Positions 16,261 through 24,984 of a DNA stretch of 64,000 bases are shown here, piece by piece. The notes below the pieces were generated by a model. That model saw only the letters and a program-made list of their open reading frames with translations. It was not told the DNA's origin and did no database searches. The stretch comes from Acidovorax sp. (GTDB lineage: Bacteria; Pseudomonadota; Gammaproteobacteria; Burkholderiales; Burkholderiaceae_C): the NCBI GenBank assembly GCA_030692685.1, contig JAUXZO010000049.1:1-64000 (forward strand), read 5' to 3'. A program made the position numbers and the translations under genes. The first letter of the stretch is position 1. Each line of letters opens with the position of its first letter.

Positions 16261-17064
16261 CTACTTGCGTCCTACCAGCACGCGGTCCAATCCGTAGACC
16301 CGGTCCAAAACGATCATCGCGCAGGCTGTCACAGCCACCATCAGCGCCGACACCGCCGCCATCAGCGGGTCAATCGACTCGGTGGCGTACATGTACATGC
16401 GCACCGGCAGCGTTACTGTGCTGGGCGATGTGACAAAGATCGACATGGTCACTTCGTCAAAGCTGTTGATGAAGGCCAGCAGCCACCCGCCCGTCACGCC
16501 CGGCAAGATCATGGGCAGCGTGATGCGCGTGAACACCGTGGCCTGGCTGGCGCCCAGCGACAGGGCCGCATTTTCGGCACTGCGGTCAAAACCCACCAGC
16601 GCTGCCACCACCAGCCGCAGCGTGTAAGGCGTGACGATGAGCGCATGCGCAAACACCAGCCAGCCAAAGCTGCCCGCGCCGCCCAGCAGCGCAAACAGGC
16701 GCAGCAGGGCCACGCCCAGCACCAGATGCGGAATGATGAGTGGCGACAGGAACAGGCCGTTGAGAAATCCACGCCCTGCAAACTCGTAGCGCGTGATGGC
16801 AATGCCCGCAGGCACGGCAAGCACCGTCGCCAGCGTGGCGGACGCCAGCGCCAGCCACAGGCTGTTCCAGAACGACTGCACGAAATCCGAATGCTCAAAC
16901 ACCGCCTTGAACCAGCGCAGCGAGAACGCGGTGGTGGGCAGCGTCAGCGTGTTGTGCGGCGTGAAAGCCACGATGCACACCACCAGCAAGGGGGCGAGCA
17001 TGAAGGTGATGACCAGCGCATTGAACGCGAGGGCGAGAGGGCCGTTTTTTTGCATCGTGCTCAC
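16261..17064 (-). CDS. ABC transporter permease (PotC-like)
   Basis: The 267-residue protein has about six membrane helices and the cytoplasmic EAA-type loop AALSLGASQATVFTRITLPM that contacts the ATPase. It overlaps the preceding permease gene by four bases. It forms the inner-membrane channel with the next entry for import of an amine or related solute. Confidence 0.87.
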   Translation of the reverse strand: MSTMQKNGPLALAFNALVITFMLAPLLVVCIVAFTPHNTLTLPTTAFSLRWFKAVFEHSDFVQSFWNSLWLALASATLATVLAVPAGIAITRYEFAGRGFLNGLFLSPLIIPHLVLGVALLRLFALLGGAGSFGWLVFAHALIVTPYTLRLVVAALVGFDRSAENAALSLGASQATVFTRITLPMILPGVTGGWLLAFINSFDEVTMSIFVTSPSTVTLPVRMYMYATESIDPLMAAVSALMVAVTACAMIVLDRVYGLDRVLVGRK

Positions 17065-17933
17065 CCGAGAGATTTCTTGTAGCGACCTTCAACCAATCGG
17101 TTGTAGCTCAGCATGACGACCAGGTTGGCCACCAGCAGCGTCAGTGCAATGGCTGCGCCCAGGGGCCAGTTCAGCTCGTGCAGGTATTCGTCGTACACCA
17201 CCGTGGCCACCATCTTCAGCCGCCGCCCGCCCAGCAGGCCGGGTATGGCGAACGAGCTGGCCGCCAGGCCAAACACGATCAAACTCCCCGACAAAATGCC
17301 TGGCAGCACCTGCGGTAACACGATGCGCCGCAGCGTGGTAAATGGCGTGGCTTGCAGCGACAGGGCCGCGTTCTCCACCCCAGGGTCGAGCTTTTGCAGC
17401 GATGTCCACACGGGGATCACCATGAATGGCAGCATCACATGCACCAATGCAATCACCACCGCGATCTCGGTATAGAGCATCTTCACGGGGCCAAACCCCA
17501 GCAGCCCGAACAGCCCATTCACCAGCCCCTCGGGCCCCAGCAGCATGCTCCAGCCAAAGGCCCGCACCACCACCGATACGAGCAGCGGCGCCAGCACCAC
17601 CAGCAGCAAGATGGAGCGCCACGGGTTGCCCATGCGGCTCAGGATGTAGGCCTCGGGCGCACCAATCAGCACGCAGATCAGCGTGACCAGTCCCGCAATC
17701 CAGAACGTGCGCCAGAAGATGGCGTGGTAGTACGAGTCGGTGAACACATGGGCGTAGTGCTCCAGCGTGAACTCACCCGGCTTCACCCCTGTGGCCGGGT
17801 CAAACGCGTTGAATGAGAGCACTGCCGTGAGCGCCAGCGGCACTAGCAGCAGCACCGTGAACAGCACCAGCGCCGGGCCCGACAGCCACCAGGGCGCGGC
17901 CTTTTTGTGCAGCAAGGTGGTGGCCAGGCTCAT
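17061..17933 (-). CDS. ABC transporter permease (PotB-like)
   Basis: A 290-residue inner-membrane protein with about six helices and the EAA loop AALSLQATPFTTLRRIVLPQ. Four-base overlaps with the ATPase gene upstream and the second permease downstream show tight coupling. The TAVLSFNAFDPATG N-terminal loop is typical of PotB-type permeases. Confidence 0.87.
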   Translation of the reverse strand: MSLATTLLHKKAAPWWLSGPALVLFTVLLLVPLALTAVLSFNAFDPATGVKPGEFTLEHYAHVFTDSYYHAIFWRTFWIAGLVTLICVLIGAPEAYILSRMGNPWRSILLLVVLAPLLVSVVVRAFGWSMLLGPEGLVNGLFGLLGFGPVKMLYTEIAVVIALVHVMLPFMVIPVWTSLQKLDPGVENAALSLQATPFTTLRRIVLPQVLPGILSGSLIVFGLAASSFAIPGLLGGRRLKMVATVVYDEYLHELNWPLGAAIALTLLVANLVVMLSYNRLVEGRYKKSLG

Positions 17934-19048
17934 GGCGCCACCTCGGCGGCGGTGTCTTCGGCCTCCAGCTCGGCCATGGCGGTTTCATCCGCAGGCAGCA
18001 GGCGCATGCAGTGGTCTGGCCAGTCCACGCCTGTGCGCTCGCCCTCGGCCAAATCCGGGCGGCCGTCGTTGGGCGTCAGCACCATCAGGTCGCCCACGGG
18101 CGTACCCACGCGGTACAGCCACTGGCTGCCCAAGAAGAAGCGCTCGTGCACCTCGCCCTCCAACCGGCCCTGCACGGCAGGCACCAGCTGCACCTTTTCA
18201 GGCCGCACGCTCAGCAACACGGCCGCGCCAGGGCGAAAACGCGGGCCGTCCACCTCTACCGCCAGCCCGCCCACCGCCACATGCGTGTGGGTGCCGCTGG
18301 CACCGCTGGAATGGGTCACCTTGCCCGGCAGCAGATTGGCCTTGCCTACAAAGGTAGAGATAAAGCGCGTACGCGGGTGCTCGTACACGCGGTGCGGGTG
18401 GTCGATCTGCGTGGCGCGGCCCGCCTCCATCACCACCACCCGGTCGCTGATCGACATCGCCTCGCTCTGGTCGTGCGTGACCATGATGGTGGTGGTGCCC
18501 ACCTTGCGCTGAATCTGCCGCAGCTCAAACTGCATCTCTTCGCGCAGCTTGGCGTCGAGGTTGGACAAGGGCTCGTCCAGCAGCAGCACCGGCGGCTCAA
18601 TCACCAGCGCACGCGCCAGCGCCACACGCTGGCGCTGGCCGCCCGAAAGCTCACGCGGGTAGCGTGTTGCGTGCGCCTCCAGGTGCACCAGCGCCAGCGC
18701 CTGGGCCACGCGCTCGGCACGCTCGGCCTTGGGCACCTTGCGCATCTCCAGCCCAAAGCTCACGTTGGCCGCCACCGTCATGTGCGGGAACAGGGCATAG
18801 CTCTGAAACACAATGCCCAGCCCCCGCGTGTTGGCCTTGGCATGGGTAATGTCCTTGCCATCCAGCTCAATGCGCCCGCTGGTCACGGCCTCAAACCCGG
18901 CCACCATCTGCAGCGTGGTCGTCTTGCCGCAGCCCGACGGGCCCAGCAGCGACACAAATTCACCCTTTTGCACCGTGAGGTTCATGGCCTGCACCGCGCA
19001 GGTGTTGCCGTAGAACTTGGTCAGGTCTGTGAGCTTGAGAAACGACAT
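17930..19048 (-). CDS. ABC transporter ATP-binding protein (PotA-like)
   Basis: The 372-residue ATPase shows Walker A GPSGCGKTT, signature LSGGQRQRVALARAL, Walker B VLLLDEPLSNLDA, a switch histidine in MVTHDQ and a C-terminal TOBE region. The ATG at 19048 has AAAGG upstream. It is the first gene of a seven-gene minus-strand cluster divergent from an iclR gene, the usual layout for a substrate-induced catabolic operon. Confidence 0.9.
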   Translation of the reverse strand: MSFLKLTDLTKFYGNTCAVQAMNLTVQKGEFVSLLGPSGCGKTTTLQMVAGFEAVTSGRIELDGKDITHAKANTRGLGIVFQSYALFPHMTVAANVSFGLEMRKVPKAERAERVAQALALVHLEAHATRYPRELSGGQRQRVALARALVIEPPVLLLDEPLSNLDAKLREEMQFELRQIQRKVGTTTIMVTHDQSEAMSISDRVVVMEAGRATQIDHPHRVYEHPRTRFISTFVGKANLLPGKVTHSSGASGTHTHVAVGGLAVEVDGPRFRPGAAVLLSVRPEKVQLVPAVQGRLEGEVHERFFLGSQWLYRVGTPVGDLMVLTPNDGRPDLAEGERTGVDWPDHCMRLLPADETAMAELEAEDTAAEVAP

Positions 19049-19243
19049 GACGAACGCCTTTCGTTGCCTGGCGCCGCACGGCCCCAGGGGCTGGTGCGGG
19101 GCGGGGTCTGGTTGCTTTGCATGGCCGCCCATTCGCCTGGCCCTGGTGTGCGCACCGCTGTGGTGCGACAAATTGAGCAGACTGGACGGAGCATCTGGTT
19201 TCAGTTCACTCTATTGCAACAATCGAACCAGCTAGCTGCGGGT

Positions 19244-19290
19244 ATTCCATTAAACAGAATTTATCTTGAAATTATTCCGTTCAATGAAAT
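19244..19290. promoter_or_regulatory. pair of similar 17-bp sites in the abc/iclR divergent region
   Basis: ATTCCATTAAACAGAAT (19244-19260) and ATTCCGTTCAATGAAAT (19274-19290) share 12 of 17 positions, have partial dyad symmetry and start exactly 30 bp apart. They lie in an AT-rich stretch upstream of both divergent genes. I infer operators for the IclR-type regulator. Confidence 0.5.
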
Positions 19291-19333
19291 ATCATGCCGT
19301 TAGTTTGATCACCTAATTCCACAGGAGCGACGT

Positions 19334-20197
19334 ATGGAAGCTGCAACAACCGCAACAACCGCAACAACCGCTTCGGGCGGCGTACCCCGGGTGTTTGCCG
19401 TCATCCGTGCTCTGTCTGCGGTGCAGGCCGAGGGCGGGCGAGTCACCCAATTGGCGCGTGCCGTGGGCCTGACGCAGGGCACCACGCACCGTTTGCTGCA
19501 ATCGCTGGTGGCAGAGGGCATGGTCGAGCAGGACGAGCGCACCAAGCTCTACCGCCTGAGCATGGATTTTTTTGGCCTGGCCGCCAAAGCAGGCAACCCC
19601 GGCGATTTGCGCAGCCTGTGCCGCCCCGTGCTGCTGCGCCTGTGCGCCAGCCTGGGCGACAGCATCTTTCTATTGGTGCGCAGCGGGTTTGATGCCGTGT
19701 GCCTGGACCGCAGCGAAGGTCCGTTCCCCATCCGCTCCTTCACCGGCGACATCGGCGGCCGCGTGGCCCTGGGCGTGGGGCAGGGCGCGCTGGCCATCCT
19801 GGCCTTCTTGCCCGAGGCCGAGCGCGAAGAAGTCATCCGCTTTAACCTCTCGCGTGTGCGCGAGTACGGCGTGTTTGACGAGGTTTATTTGCGCACCGAA
19901 ATCGAGCGCGTGCGCCAACTGGGCTACGCGGGGCGCAACACGGGCTTGCTGGAGGGCATGGCCGGTGTGGCCGTGCCCATTTGTGACCGCGAAGGGCGGG
20001 CTGTGGCGGCGCTGAGTGTGGGCACCATTTCCGCGCGGTTGAACGATGACCGGCTGCCCACAGTGGTGGAGCTGCTCAAGCGCGAGGCGGTGGCGATTGG
20101 GCCGAAGATCAATCCGTTTGATGCGACGCTGCGGCGGCCAGCGGGGAGTTTGGGGGGCGGGGTTCATGGGTTGCTGACTGGGGCAGCGGAGGAGTAG
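19334..20197 (+). CDS. IclR family transcriptional regulator
   Basis: The 287-residue protein has an N-terminal winged helix (residues about 18-75, including TQLARAVGLTQGTTHRLLQS) and a C-terminal effector domain with the SRVREYGVFDEVYLRTEIER and GVAVPICDREGRAVAALSVG segments. AGGAG precedes the ATG. Codons 4-12 come from three tandem copies of a 9-bp unit (ACAACCGCA), giving a TTA-repeat tail before the winged helix. It likely controls the divergent transporter/oxidase operon. Confidence 0.9.
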   Translation: MEAATTATTATTASGGVPRVFAVIRALSAVQAEGGRVTQLARAVGLTQGTTHRLLQSLVAEGMVEQDERTKLYRLSMDFFGLAAKAGNPGDLRSLCRPVLLRLCASLGDSIFLLVRSGFDAVCLDRSEGPFPIRSFTGDIGGRVALGVGQGALAILAFLPEAEREEVIRFNLSRVREYGVFDEVYLRTEIERVRQLGYAGRNTGLLEGMAGVAVPICDREGRAVAALSVGTISARLNDDRLPTVVELLKREAVAIGPKINPFDATLRRPAGSLGGGVHGLLTGAAEE

Positions 20198-20275
20198 CCG
20201 AAGTGCTATTTGCGCCCCTGAGCGACCATGCGAAAGTCGAACTGCTGACGTTGAAAGAGCTGTTCTGACTTCCCT

Positions 20276-21106
20276 TTAACCGGCATTTTCCGACAGTGTG
20301 GCTGAGGGTTTCGCGGCCCTCTCTGCCGCCTGTTCTGCCTTCGCCTTCTCGGCCGCTTTCTGCTTTGCAAACTGGCGGACTCCGTCGGCAATGTCCTTCG
20401 GGATGTTCACGTACTTGATAACCTCATTGATGATCTCGGGATGCAGGAAGAACGGAGAGTTCCCTGCTTCCCAGTCCGGTCGCATCTTCACGGCCTTGCG
20501 TCGTGACAGACCGAAGAACAGGTTGTTCCATATCAGTGCTTCACGCGCTGGGTGATCCTTGTTCTCGATGATCTTTTCCAGGATGCCCCCCTTAATACAT
20601 GTACCCTTTTCATGCCTGCCCTTTGCCCGATGAACGCGATCAAGTTCATGTGTCAGCAAGTTCACGGTCTTGCCGTTTATGTCAACTGTGTCGTAGTCCA
20701 GCGGCTGGCAGTACCTTCTGAGTTCCCAAACTGCGCGAGCAAATCGTGCAATGTCGAACGGCTCAATGTCGTATGAGACCAAGTAGTAACGATCCGCTGC
20801 TCCAGCGTCTTCGAGATTCTTGATGAACGCGAAAGTATCGGGACTGAGATCGAGTTTGAACTTGCCCTGCTGGTTCATCCTCTCGATGCCGGGAAGTACG
20901 CTGTGTCCCAAATATCTGGCACCCACCCGATTGAGTAGAAGAATGCCTTTGACGTATTTTTCTAGGCAGTGCAGGGCCGACCACCGGAACGGCTGAATCA
21001 GCCGCGCTCGATAAGCCATCCGTGCAGTGATGTAGTCCTTGTCTGCGGTCTCACGGAAGCTTCTGATCGCGGAGTCGTTGACAAGGATATGCATCGGGTG
21101 GGACAT
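20276..21106 (-). CDS. HEPN-like domain protein
   Basis: This 276-residue protein has a helical N-terminal part (RETADKDYITARMAYRARL, then RWSALHCLEKYVKGILLLNR and GHSV) that matches the HEPN pattern, including an Rx4H in RWSALH. The C-terminal third ends in a lysine/alanine/glutamate coiled coil. HEPN proteins are often RNases of toxin or defence systems, but the Rx4H here lies in the helix usually used for packing rather than in the usual catalytic place. The ATG at 21106 is preferred because GAGGATC precedes it. GC content looks lower than in the flanking genes and a toxin-antitoxin pair is next door, so it is probably acquired DNA. Confidence 0.6.
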   Translation of the reverse strand: MSHPMHILVNDSAIRSFRETADKDYITARMAYRARLIQPFRWSALHCLEKYVKGILLLNRVGARYLGHSVLPGIERMNQQGKFKLDLSPDTFAFIKNLEDAGAADRYYLVSYDIEPFDIARFARAVWELRRYCQPLDYDTVDINGKTVNLLTHELDRVHRAKGRHEKGTCIKGGILEKIIENKDHPAREALIWNNLFFGLSRRKAVKMRPDWEAGNSPFFLHPEIINEVIKYVNIPKDIADGVRQFAKQKAAEKAKAEQAAERAAKPSATLSENAG

Positions 21107-21189
21107 ACTGATCCTCAAAAGTTGTAGGCCTTGATTGCATTGGTGAGCGATGCGCACACCGTAGGCTGCGTCTGGAGACGGCTTGAAAC

Positions 21190-21217
21190 TGTCTCTACAG
21201 CGTCGAGACAATTTTTT
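21190..21217 (+). terminator. stem-loop with U-tract between HEPN-like gene and toxin gene
   Basis: TGTCTC (21190-21195) pairs with GAGACA (21205-21210) over a 9-nt loop and ATTTTTT follows on the plus strand. No plus-strand gene runs into it now, so it may be a relic or act as a weak bidirectional terminator. Confidence 0.35.
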
Positions 21218-21269
21218 CGTGTTCGCGTCGGCCATCTGCTGTTAGTGCTTTGCCCGAACAGTGCCAACG

Positions 21270-21671
21270 TCACTCGGTCCAATGCCTCTCAAAATCAAAC
21301 GACAGCTGCCGCTGGTGCCGAATCGACAGCAGATAAATCGTGCCCTGGATGCGCGCATATAGCAGCAGGTAATGCGTCATCACGTACTCGCGCAGTTCTC
21401 CGTCTTGGGCGATGGCGCCGAGTTGCTGGATGAGGCGTGCAACGCCGTTTGCGGCCTCCACCGAGTGCACAGGCCGCTCTAAAAAGAGGCGCCCCAGACC
21501 CGGAAAGCGTTCCAGGTTGGGAATAACGGTGTTCATCAATTCGTCCAGCAGCGCGTCGAACGCGTGGGGCGCCTGGGCGGCTGTCAAAAAAGCTTCTATC
21601 TCGCCCAAGTTGCGTTCGAAGTTGGCGGTGAGCTTGATGGCGACGAGTGATTCTTTGCGGGCGGCGGTCAT
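21270..21671 (-). CDS. RelE/ParE-type toxin
   Basis: The 133-residue protein has FERNLGEIEAFL near the start and ends YARIQGTIYLLSIRHQRQLSFDF, a pattern of RelE/ParE superfamily toxins. Such toxins cleave ribosome-bound mRNA (RelE) or poison gyrase (ParE); sequence does not decide which. It follows the antitoxin gene by 16 nt on the same strand. Confidence 0.8.
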   Translation of the reverse strand: MTAARKESLVAIKLTANFERNLGEIEAFLTAAQAPHAFDALLDELMNTVIPNLERFPGLGRLFLERPVHSVEAANGVARLIQQLGAIAQDGELREYVMTHYLLLYARIQGTIYLLSIRHQRQLSFDFERHWTE

Positions 21672-21687
21672 GCTGCAAACCGCTCCA

Positions 21688-22017
21688 TCAGTCTTGGCTG
21701 GCGCCTTGGGGGGGCGTGGCAGCGGCTGCGGTGGCTCGGCGGCGTTGCAGTGCCGACAGGGTGCCGCGCGCGTCTTTCACATTGCCTGTGGCCACGTCGG
21801 TCAAGCCCTGGCTTGCATCGGTGATCAGCAGCAGGTGAATGCGTTCGCGTTCCAACTGGTGGTAGTAGTCGAGCCGCTCGGCGTCGATCATGGCGATGTA
21901 GCTCTCCCCGTTTTTGGTGATGATTTTTTCGGCGCCTGCCTTTACCTGGTCTGCAAGCTCAGACAGGTTGGCGCGGGCTTGAGACAGGGGGATCACGTCA
22001 CGGGCAGAGATGGCCAT
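21688..22017 (-). CDS. Phd/YefM family antitoxin
   Basis: The 109-residue protein starts MAISARDVIPLSQARANLSE, the N-terminal DNA-binding pattern of Phd/YefM antitoxins, and continues with a helical toxin-binding tail. The tail is about 25 residues longer than usual and alanine-rich. AAGGAG precedes the ATG. It should neutralise the adjacent toxin and repress the operon. Confidence 0.82.
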   Translation of the reverse strand: MAISARDVIPLSQARANLSELADQVKAGAEKIITKNGESYIAMIDAERLDYYHQLERERIHLLLITDASQGLTDVATGNVKDARGTLSALQRRRATAAAATPPQGASQD

Positions 22018-22033
22018 GGTGGGCTCCTTAAAT

Positions 22034-22051
22034 ATGCAAAATTTTGTGCAT
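22034..22051 (-). promoter_or_regulatory. near-palindromic operator candidate of the toxin-antitoxin operon
   Basis: ATGCAAAATTTTGTGCAT lies 17 nt ahead of the antitoxin start and its arms match apart from a one-base offset. Phd/YefM antitoxins bind short palindromes of this kind at their own promoters. Confidence 0.5.
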
Positions 22052-22146
22052 CATACGCGCGCGATTGGGGTGCATGTTCGGGGTGTCTGCTGTTGGTTTA
22101 ACGCAGTGCTTTGGCGACTGGGCAAGTCATGTCTATGCAAAATGCT

Positions 22147-22195
22147 TCTGTTTTGATAGCTGCCAGCGCTTAACCAATAAGCGCTAGATCCACTT
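22147..22195 (+). repeat. dispersed 9-7-9 palindromic repeat, copy D
   Basis: CCAGCGCTT (22163-22171) and AAGCGCTAG (22179-22187) with a 7-nt loop; the left flank GATAGCTG marks forward orientation. It sits between the LysR gene and the toxin-antitoxin operon. Confidence 0.85.
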
Positions 22196-22215
22196 TCCAT
22201 TCATATTCTTCGGTT

Positions 22216-22281
22216 CTATCTATCTATCTATCTATCTATGGATGGATGGATGGATGGATGGATGGATGGATGGATGGATGG
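22216..22281. repeat. compound tetranucleotide microsatellite (CTAT)6-(ATGG)11
   Basis: Six CTAT units (22216-22239) run into eleven ATGG units (22238-22281). On the minus strand the ATGG part encodes the last residues of the LysR regulator and the CTAT part contains its stop codon. Such tracts are prone to slippage. Confidence 0.95.
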
Positions 22282-23197
22282 GTTGCGACGCACTTTGCCC
22301 CTGCCCCGGACACTCCCCCACCACCCAATCCCTGAACGCCTTCACCAACGGCGTCTGCGCCCGCGCCTCCGGGTACACCAGGTAATACGCGTCGTCGCGG
22401 CTGGTCAGCACAGTGGTCGATAGCTCCACCAGGCTGCCTGCGGCCAGCTCGGGTTCGATCAGAAAGCGGGGCAGCAGGGCGGCGCCCAGGCCGGAGACGG
22501 CGGCTTGGGCGATCATGGCGAACTGTTCGGACCGGGGGCCACGCAGGGCCAGGTTGGTGGGCGCGCCCACCCGTTCAAACCATTCGTCCCACTGGGTGGG
22601 GCGGGTGCTTTGCTGCAGCAGCACCACGCGGGCGATGTCTTGCGGGGTGTAGATGCCGTGCTGGTTTTGGTAGCCGGGGCTGCACACGGGCACCACTTCT
22701 TCGTGCATCAGGTATTGGCACACGGCGCCCGCCCAGTGGGGCGCGCCAAAGTGAATGGCGGCGTCGAACGGGGTGCCTGCAAAGTCAAACGGCTCGGTGC
22801 GGGCAGAAAAGTTGACCGTCACATCTGGGTGCAGTGCCATGAAACGCGGCAGGCGCGGGATGAGCCAGCGGGTGCCCAGCGTGGGCAACACGGCCAGGTT
22901 GAGCAGGCCGTCGGCGCTGGAGAAAGCCATGGCTTTTTGCGTAATGGCTGAGAGCTGTTGCAGCACACCTTGGACATCGGCGGCGTACACGCGGCCCGCG
23001 TCGGTGAGCACCACGCGCTGGCGTACGCGGTGAAAAAGGGCGGTGCCCAGCTGTTCTTCTAGCTGGCGGATCTGGCGCGACACGGCACTTTGCGTGAGGT
23101 GCAGCTCTTCGGCCGCGCGCGACACGCTGTGGTGGCGGGCGGCGGCTTCAAAGGCCAGCAGGTCGGCCATGGTGGGTAAGAAGGCGCGGCGCAGCAT
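22232..23197 (-). CDS. LysR family transcriptional regulator with a repeat-encoded tail
   Basis: The 321-residue protein has the standard N-terminal helix-turn-helix ([20 protein letters not shown] to [19 protein letters not shown]) and a substrate-binding-like effector domain. It is of the GcvA-like branch by its opening. The last 15 residues repeat His-Pro-Ser-Ile and come from the ATGG microsatellite. It is divergent from the amaB-like operon and probably controls it. A palindromic repeat (copy E) lies in the shared upstream region. Confidence 0.88.
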
Positions 23198-23239
23198 GAT
23201 GGTTATGCGGTGAGGGAATGAATTTTGGTGGTCAGAAAG

Positions 23240-23285
23240 AGCTAATCTGGCCGCTAGCGCTTTATAAATAAGCGCTAACGATTTT
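23240..23285 (+). repeat. dispersed 9-7-9 palindromic repeat, copy E
   Basis: CTAGCGCTT (23254-23262) and AAGCGCTAA (23270-23278) with a 7-nt loop. It lies in the divergent promoter region between the LysR gene and the aldehyde dehydrogenase gene. Confidence 0.85.
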
Positions 23286-23422
23286 CGTCAAAAAGGCACT
23301 TGATTCTATTTCGGCATCAAGTTGTTCCATTTTTTTGCTATCCACCGTGCAGAGATTGGCGGATATTGGTGCGTCGGGTTGTTTGTCTGCCTCTGTGTTG
23401 TCTTCGTTTTTTAACCACTGCC

Positions 23423-24958
23423 ATGCCCTCTACCACCACCGCCTCTGTGCTTGCCAACGATGTTGATCAACTGCTGCAACGCCTGGGCGTGCCACGCGCG
23501 GCGTACACCGGCGGCACGCTGGCCGCCCGCTCGCCCATCACGGGCGAGGTGCTGGCCCAGGTGCCGCAGCAAAGCCCAGCGGATGCCACCGCCGCCATTG
23601 GCCGCGCGCATGCCGCCTTTTTGGCGTGGCGCAACGTGCCCGCACCGCGCCGGGGCGAGCTGGTGCGCCTGCTGGGCGAAGAGCTGCGCGCCGCCAAGGC
23701 CGACCTGGGCCTGCTGGTGACCATCGAGGCGGGCAAGATCCCGTCTGAAGGGCTGGGCGAGGTGCAGGAGATGATCGACATTTGCGACTTTGCCGTGGGG
23801 CTGTCGCGCCAGCTGTACGGCCTGACGATTGCCACCGAGCGCCCCGGCCACCGCATGATGGAAACCTGGCACCCGCTGGGCGTGTGCGGTGTGATCTCGG
23901 CCTTCAACTTCCCCGTGGCCGTGTGGTCGTGGAACGCGGCGCTGGCGCTGGTGTGTGGCGATTCGGTGGTGTGGAAGCCGTCCGAGAAAACCCCGCTCAC
24001 GGCCCTGGCCACGCACGCCATTGCGCAGCGCGCCATCACTCGTTTTGGCGCCGATGCGCCTGAAGGCCTGCTGGAGTTGATCGTGGGCCAGCGCGACATC
24101 GGCGAAGTGCTGGTGGATGACGCCCGCGTAGCAGTGCTGTCGGCCACGGGCTCTACCGCCATGGGCCGCAGCGTGGGCCCGCGCCTGGCGGCGCGTTTTG
24201 CACGCGGCATTCTGGAGCTGGGCGGCAACAATGCGGCCATCGTGGCCCCCACGGCCGACTTGGACTTGGCCTTGCGCGGCATTGCGTTTGCCGCCATGGG
24301 CACGGCAGGCCAGCGCTGCACCACGCTGCGCCGCCTGTTTGTGCACGCCAGCATTTACGACCAGCTGGTGCCCCAGCTGGCCAAGGTGTACGCCAACGTG
24401 CAGGTGGGCGACCCGCGCGCCGCTGGCACGCTGGTGGGCCCGCTGATCGACCGCCCTGCGTTTGACGGCATGCAAAAAGCGCTGGAGCAAAGCCGCGCGC
24501 TGGGCGCCACGGTGCACGGCGGTGGCCGGGTGGACGGCATTGGCGGTGTGGATGCGTATTACGTGCGCCCTGCGCTGGTGGAGCTGCAAAAGCACGACGG
24601 CCCGGCGCTGCACGAGACTTTTGCGCCCATTCTGTACGTGGTGCGTTACAGCACGCTGGATGAAGCGATGGCCATGAACAACGCCGTGGGCGCGGGGCTG
24701 TCGTCGTCCATCTTCACGTTGAACGTGCGCGAGGCCGAGTTGTTCATGTCGGCCGCCGGGTCGGATTGCGGCATTGCCAATGTCAACATTGGGCCAAGCG
24801 GTGCAGAGATTGGCGGGGCGTTTGGTGGCGAGAAGGAAACCGGCGGCGGGCGTGAGGCGGGGTCGGACAGCTGGAAGGCCTACATGCGCCGGGCGACTAA
24901 CACCATCAACTACTCCACCGCACTGCCGCTGGCGCAAGGTGTGACGTTTGATGTGTGA
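23423..24958 (+). CDS. L-piperidine-6-carboxylate / aminoadipate-semialdehyde dehydrogenase (ALDH7 family)
   Basis: The 511-residue protein has the marks of the antiquitin (ALDH7) branch: PGHRMMETWHPLGVCGVISAF, catalytic Glu in LELGG, catalytic Cys in GQRCTT, and the C-terminal GGAFGGEKETGGGREAGSDS with YMRRATNTINYS. In Pseudomonas the related AmaB oxidises the lysine-derived semialdehyde to 2-aminoadipate. The ATG at 23423 fits family length. It heads a plus-strand group with an FAD oxidoreductase, an aminotransferase and a TPP enzyme. Confidence 0.88.
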   Translation: MPSTTTASVLANDVDQLLQRLGVPRAAYTGGTLAARSPITGEVLAQVPQQSPADATAAIGRAHAAFLAWRNVPAPRRGELVRLLGEELRAAKADLGLLVTIEAGKIPSEGLGEVQEMIDICDFAVGLSRQLYGLTIATERPGHRMMETWHPLGVCGVISAFNFPVAVWSWNAALALVCGDSVVWKPSEKTPLTALATHAIAQRAITRFGADAPEGLLELIVGQRDIGEVLVDDARVAVLSATGSTAMGRSVGPRLAARFARGILELGGNNAAIVAPTADLDLALRGIAFAAMGTAGQRCTTLRRLFVHASIYDQLVPQLAKVYANVQVGDPRAAGTLVGPLIDRPAFDGMQKALEQSRALGATVHGGGRVDGIGGVDAYYVRPALVELQKHDGPALHETFAPILYVVRYSTLDEAMAMNNAVGAGLSSSIFTLNVREAELFMSAAGSDCGIANVNIGPSGAEIGGAFGGEKETGGGREAGSDSWKAYMRRATNTINYSTALPLAQGVTFDV

Positions 24959-24984
24959 CCTGGCTGGGGAATGCATGCGGCGCG

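Noticed and set aside
22216..22281. On/off phase-variation switch of the LysR gene
   Set aside because: All three frames give the same peptide and hit a stop in the ATAG tract, so slippage cannot switch the gene off.
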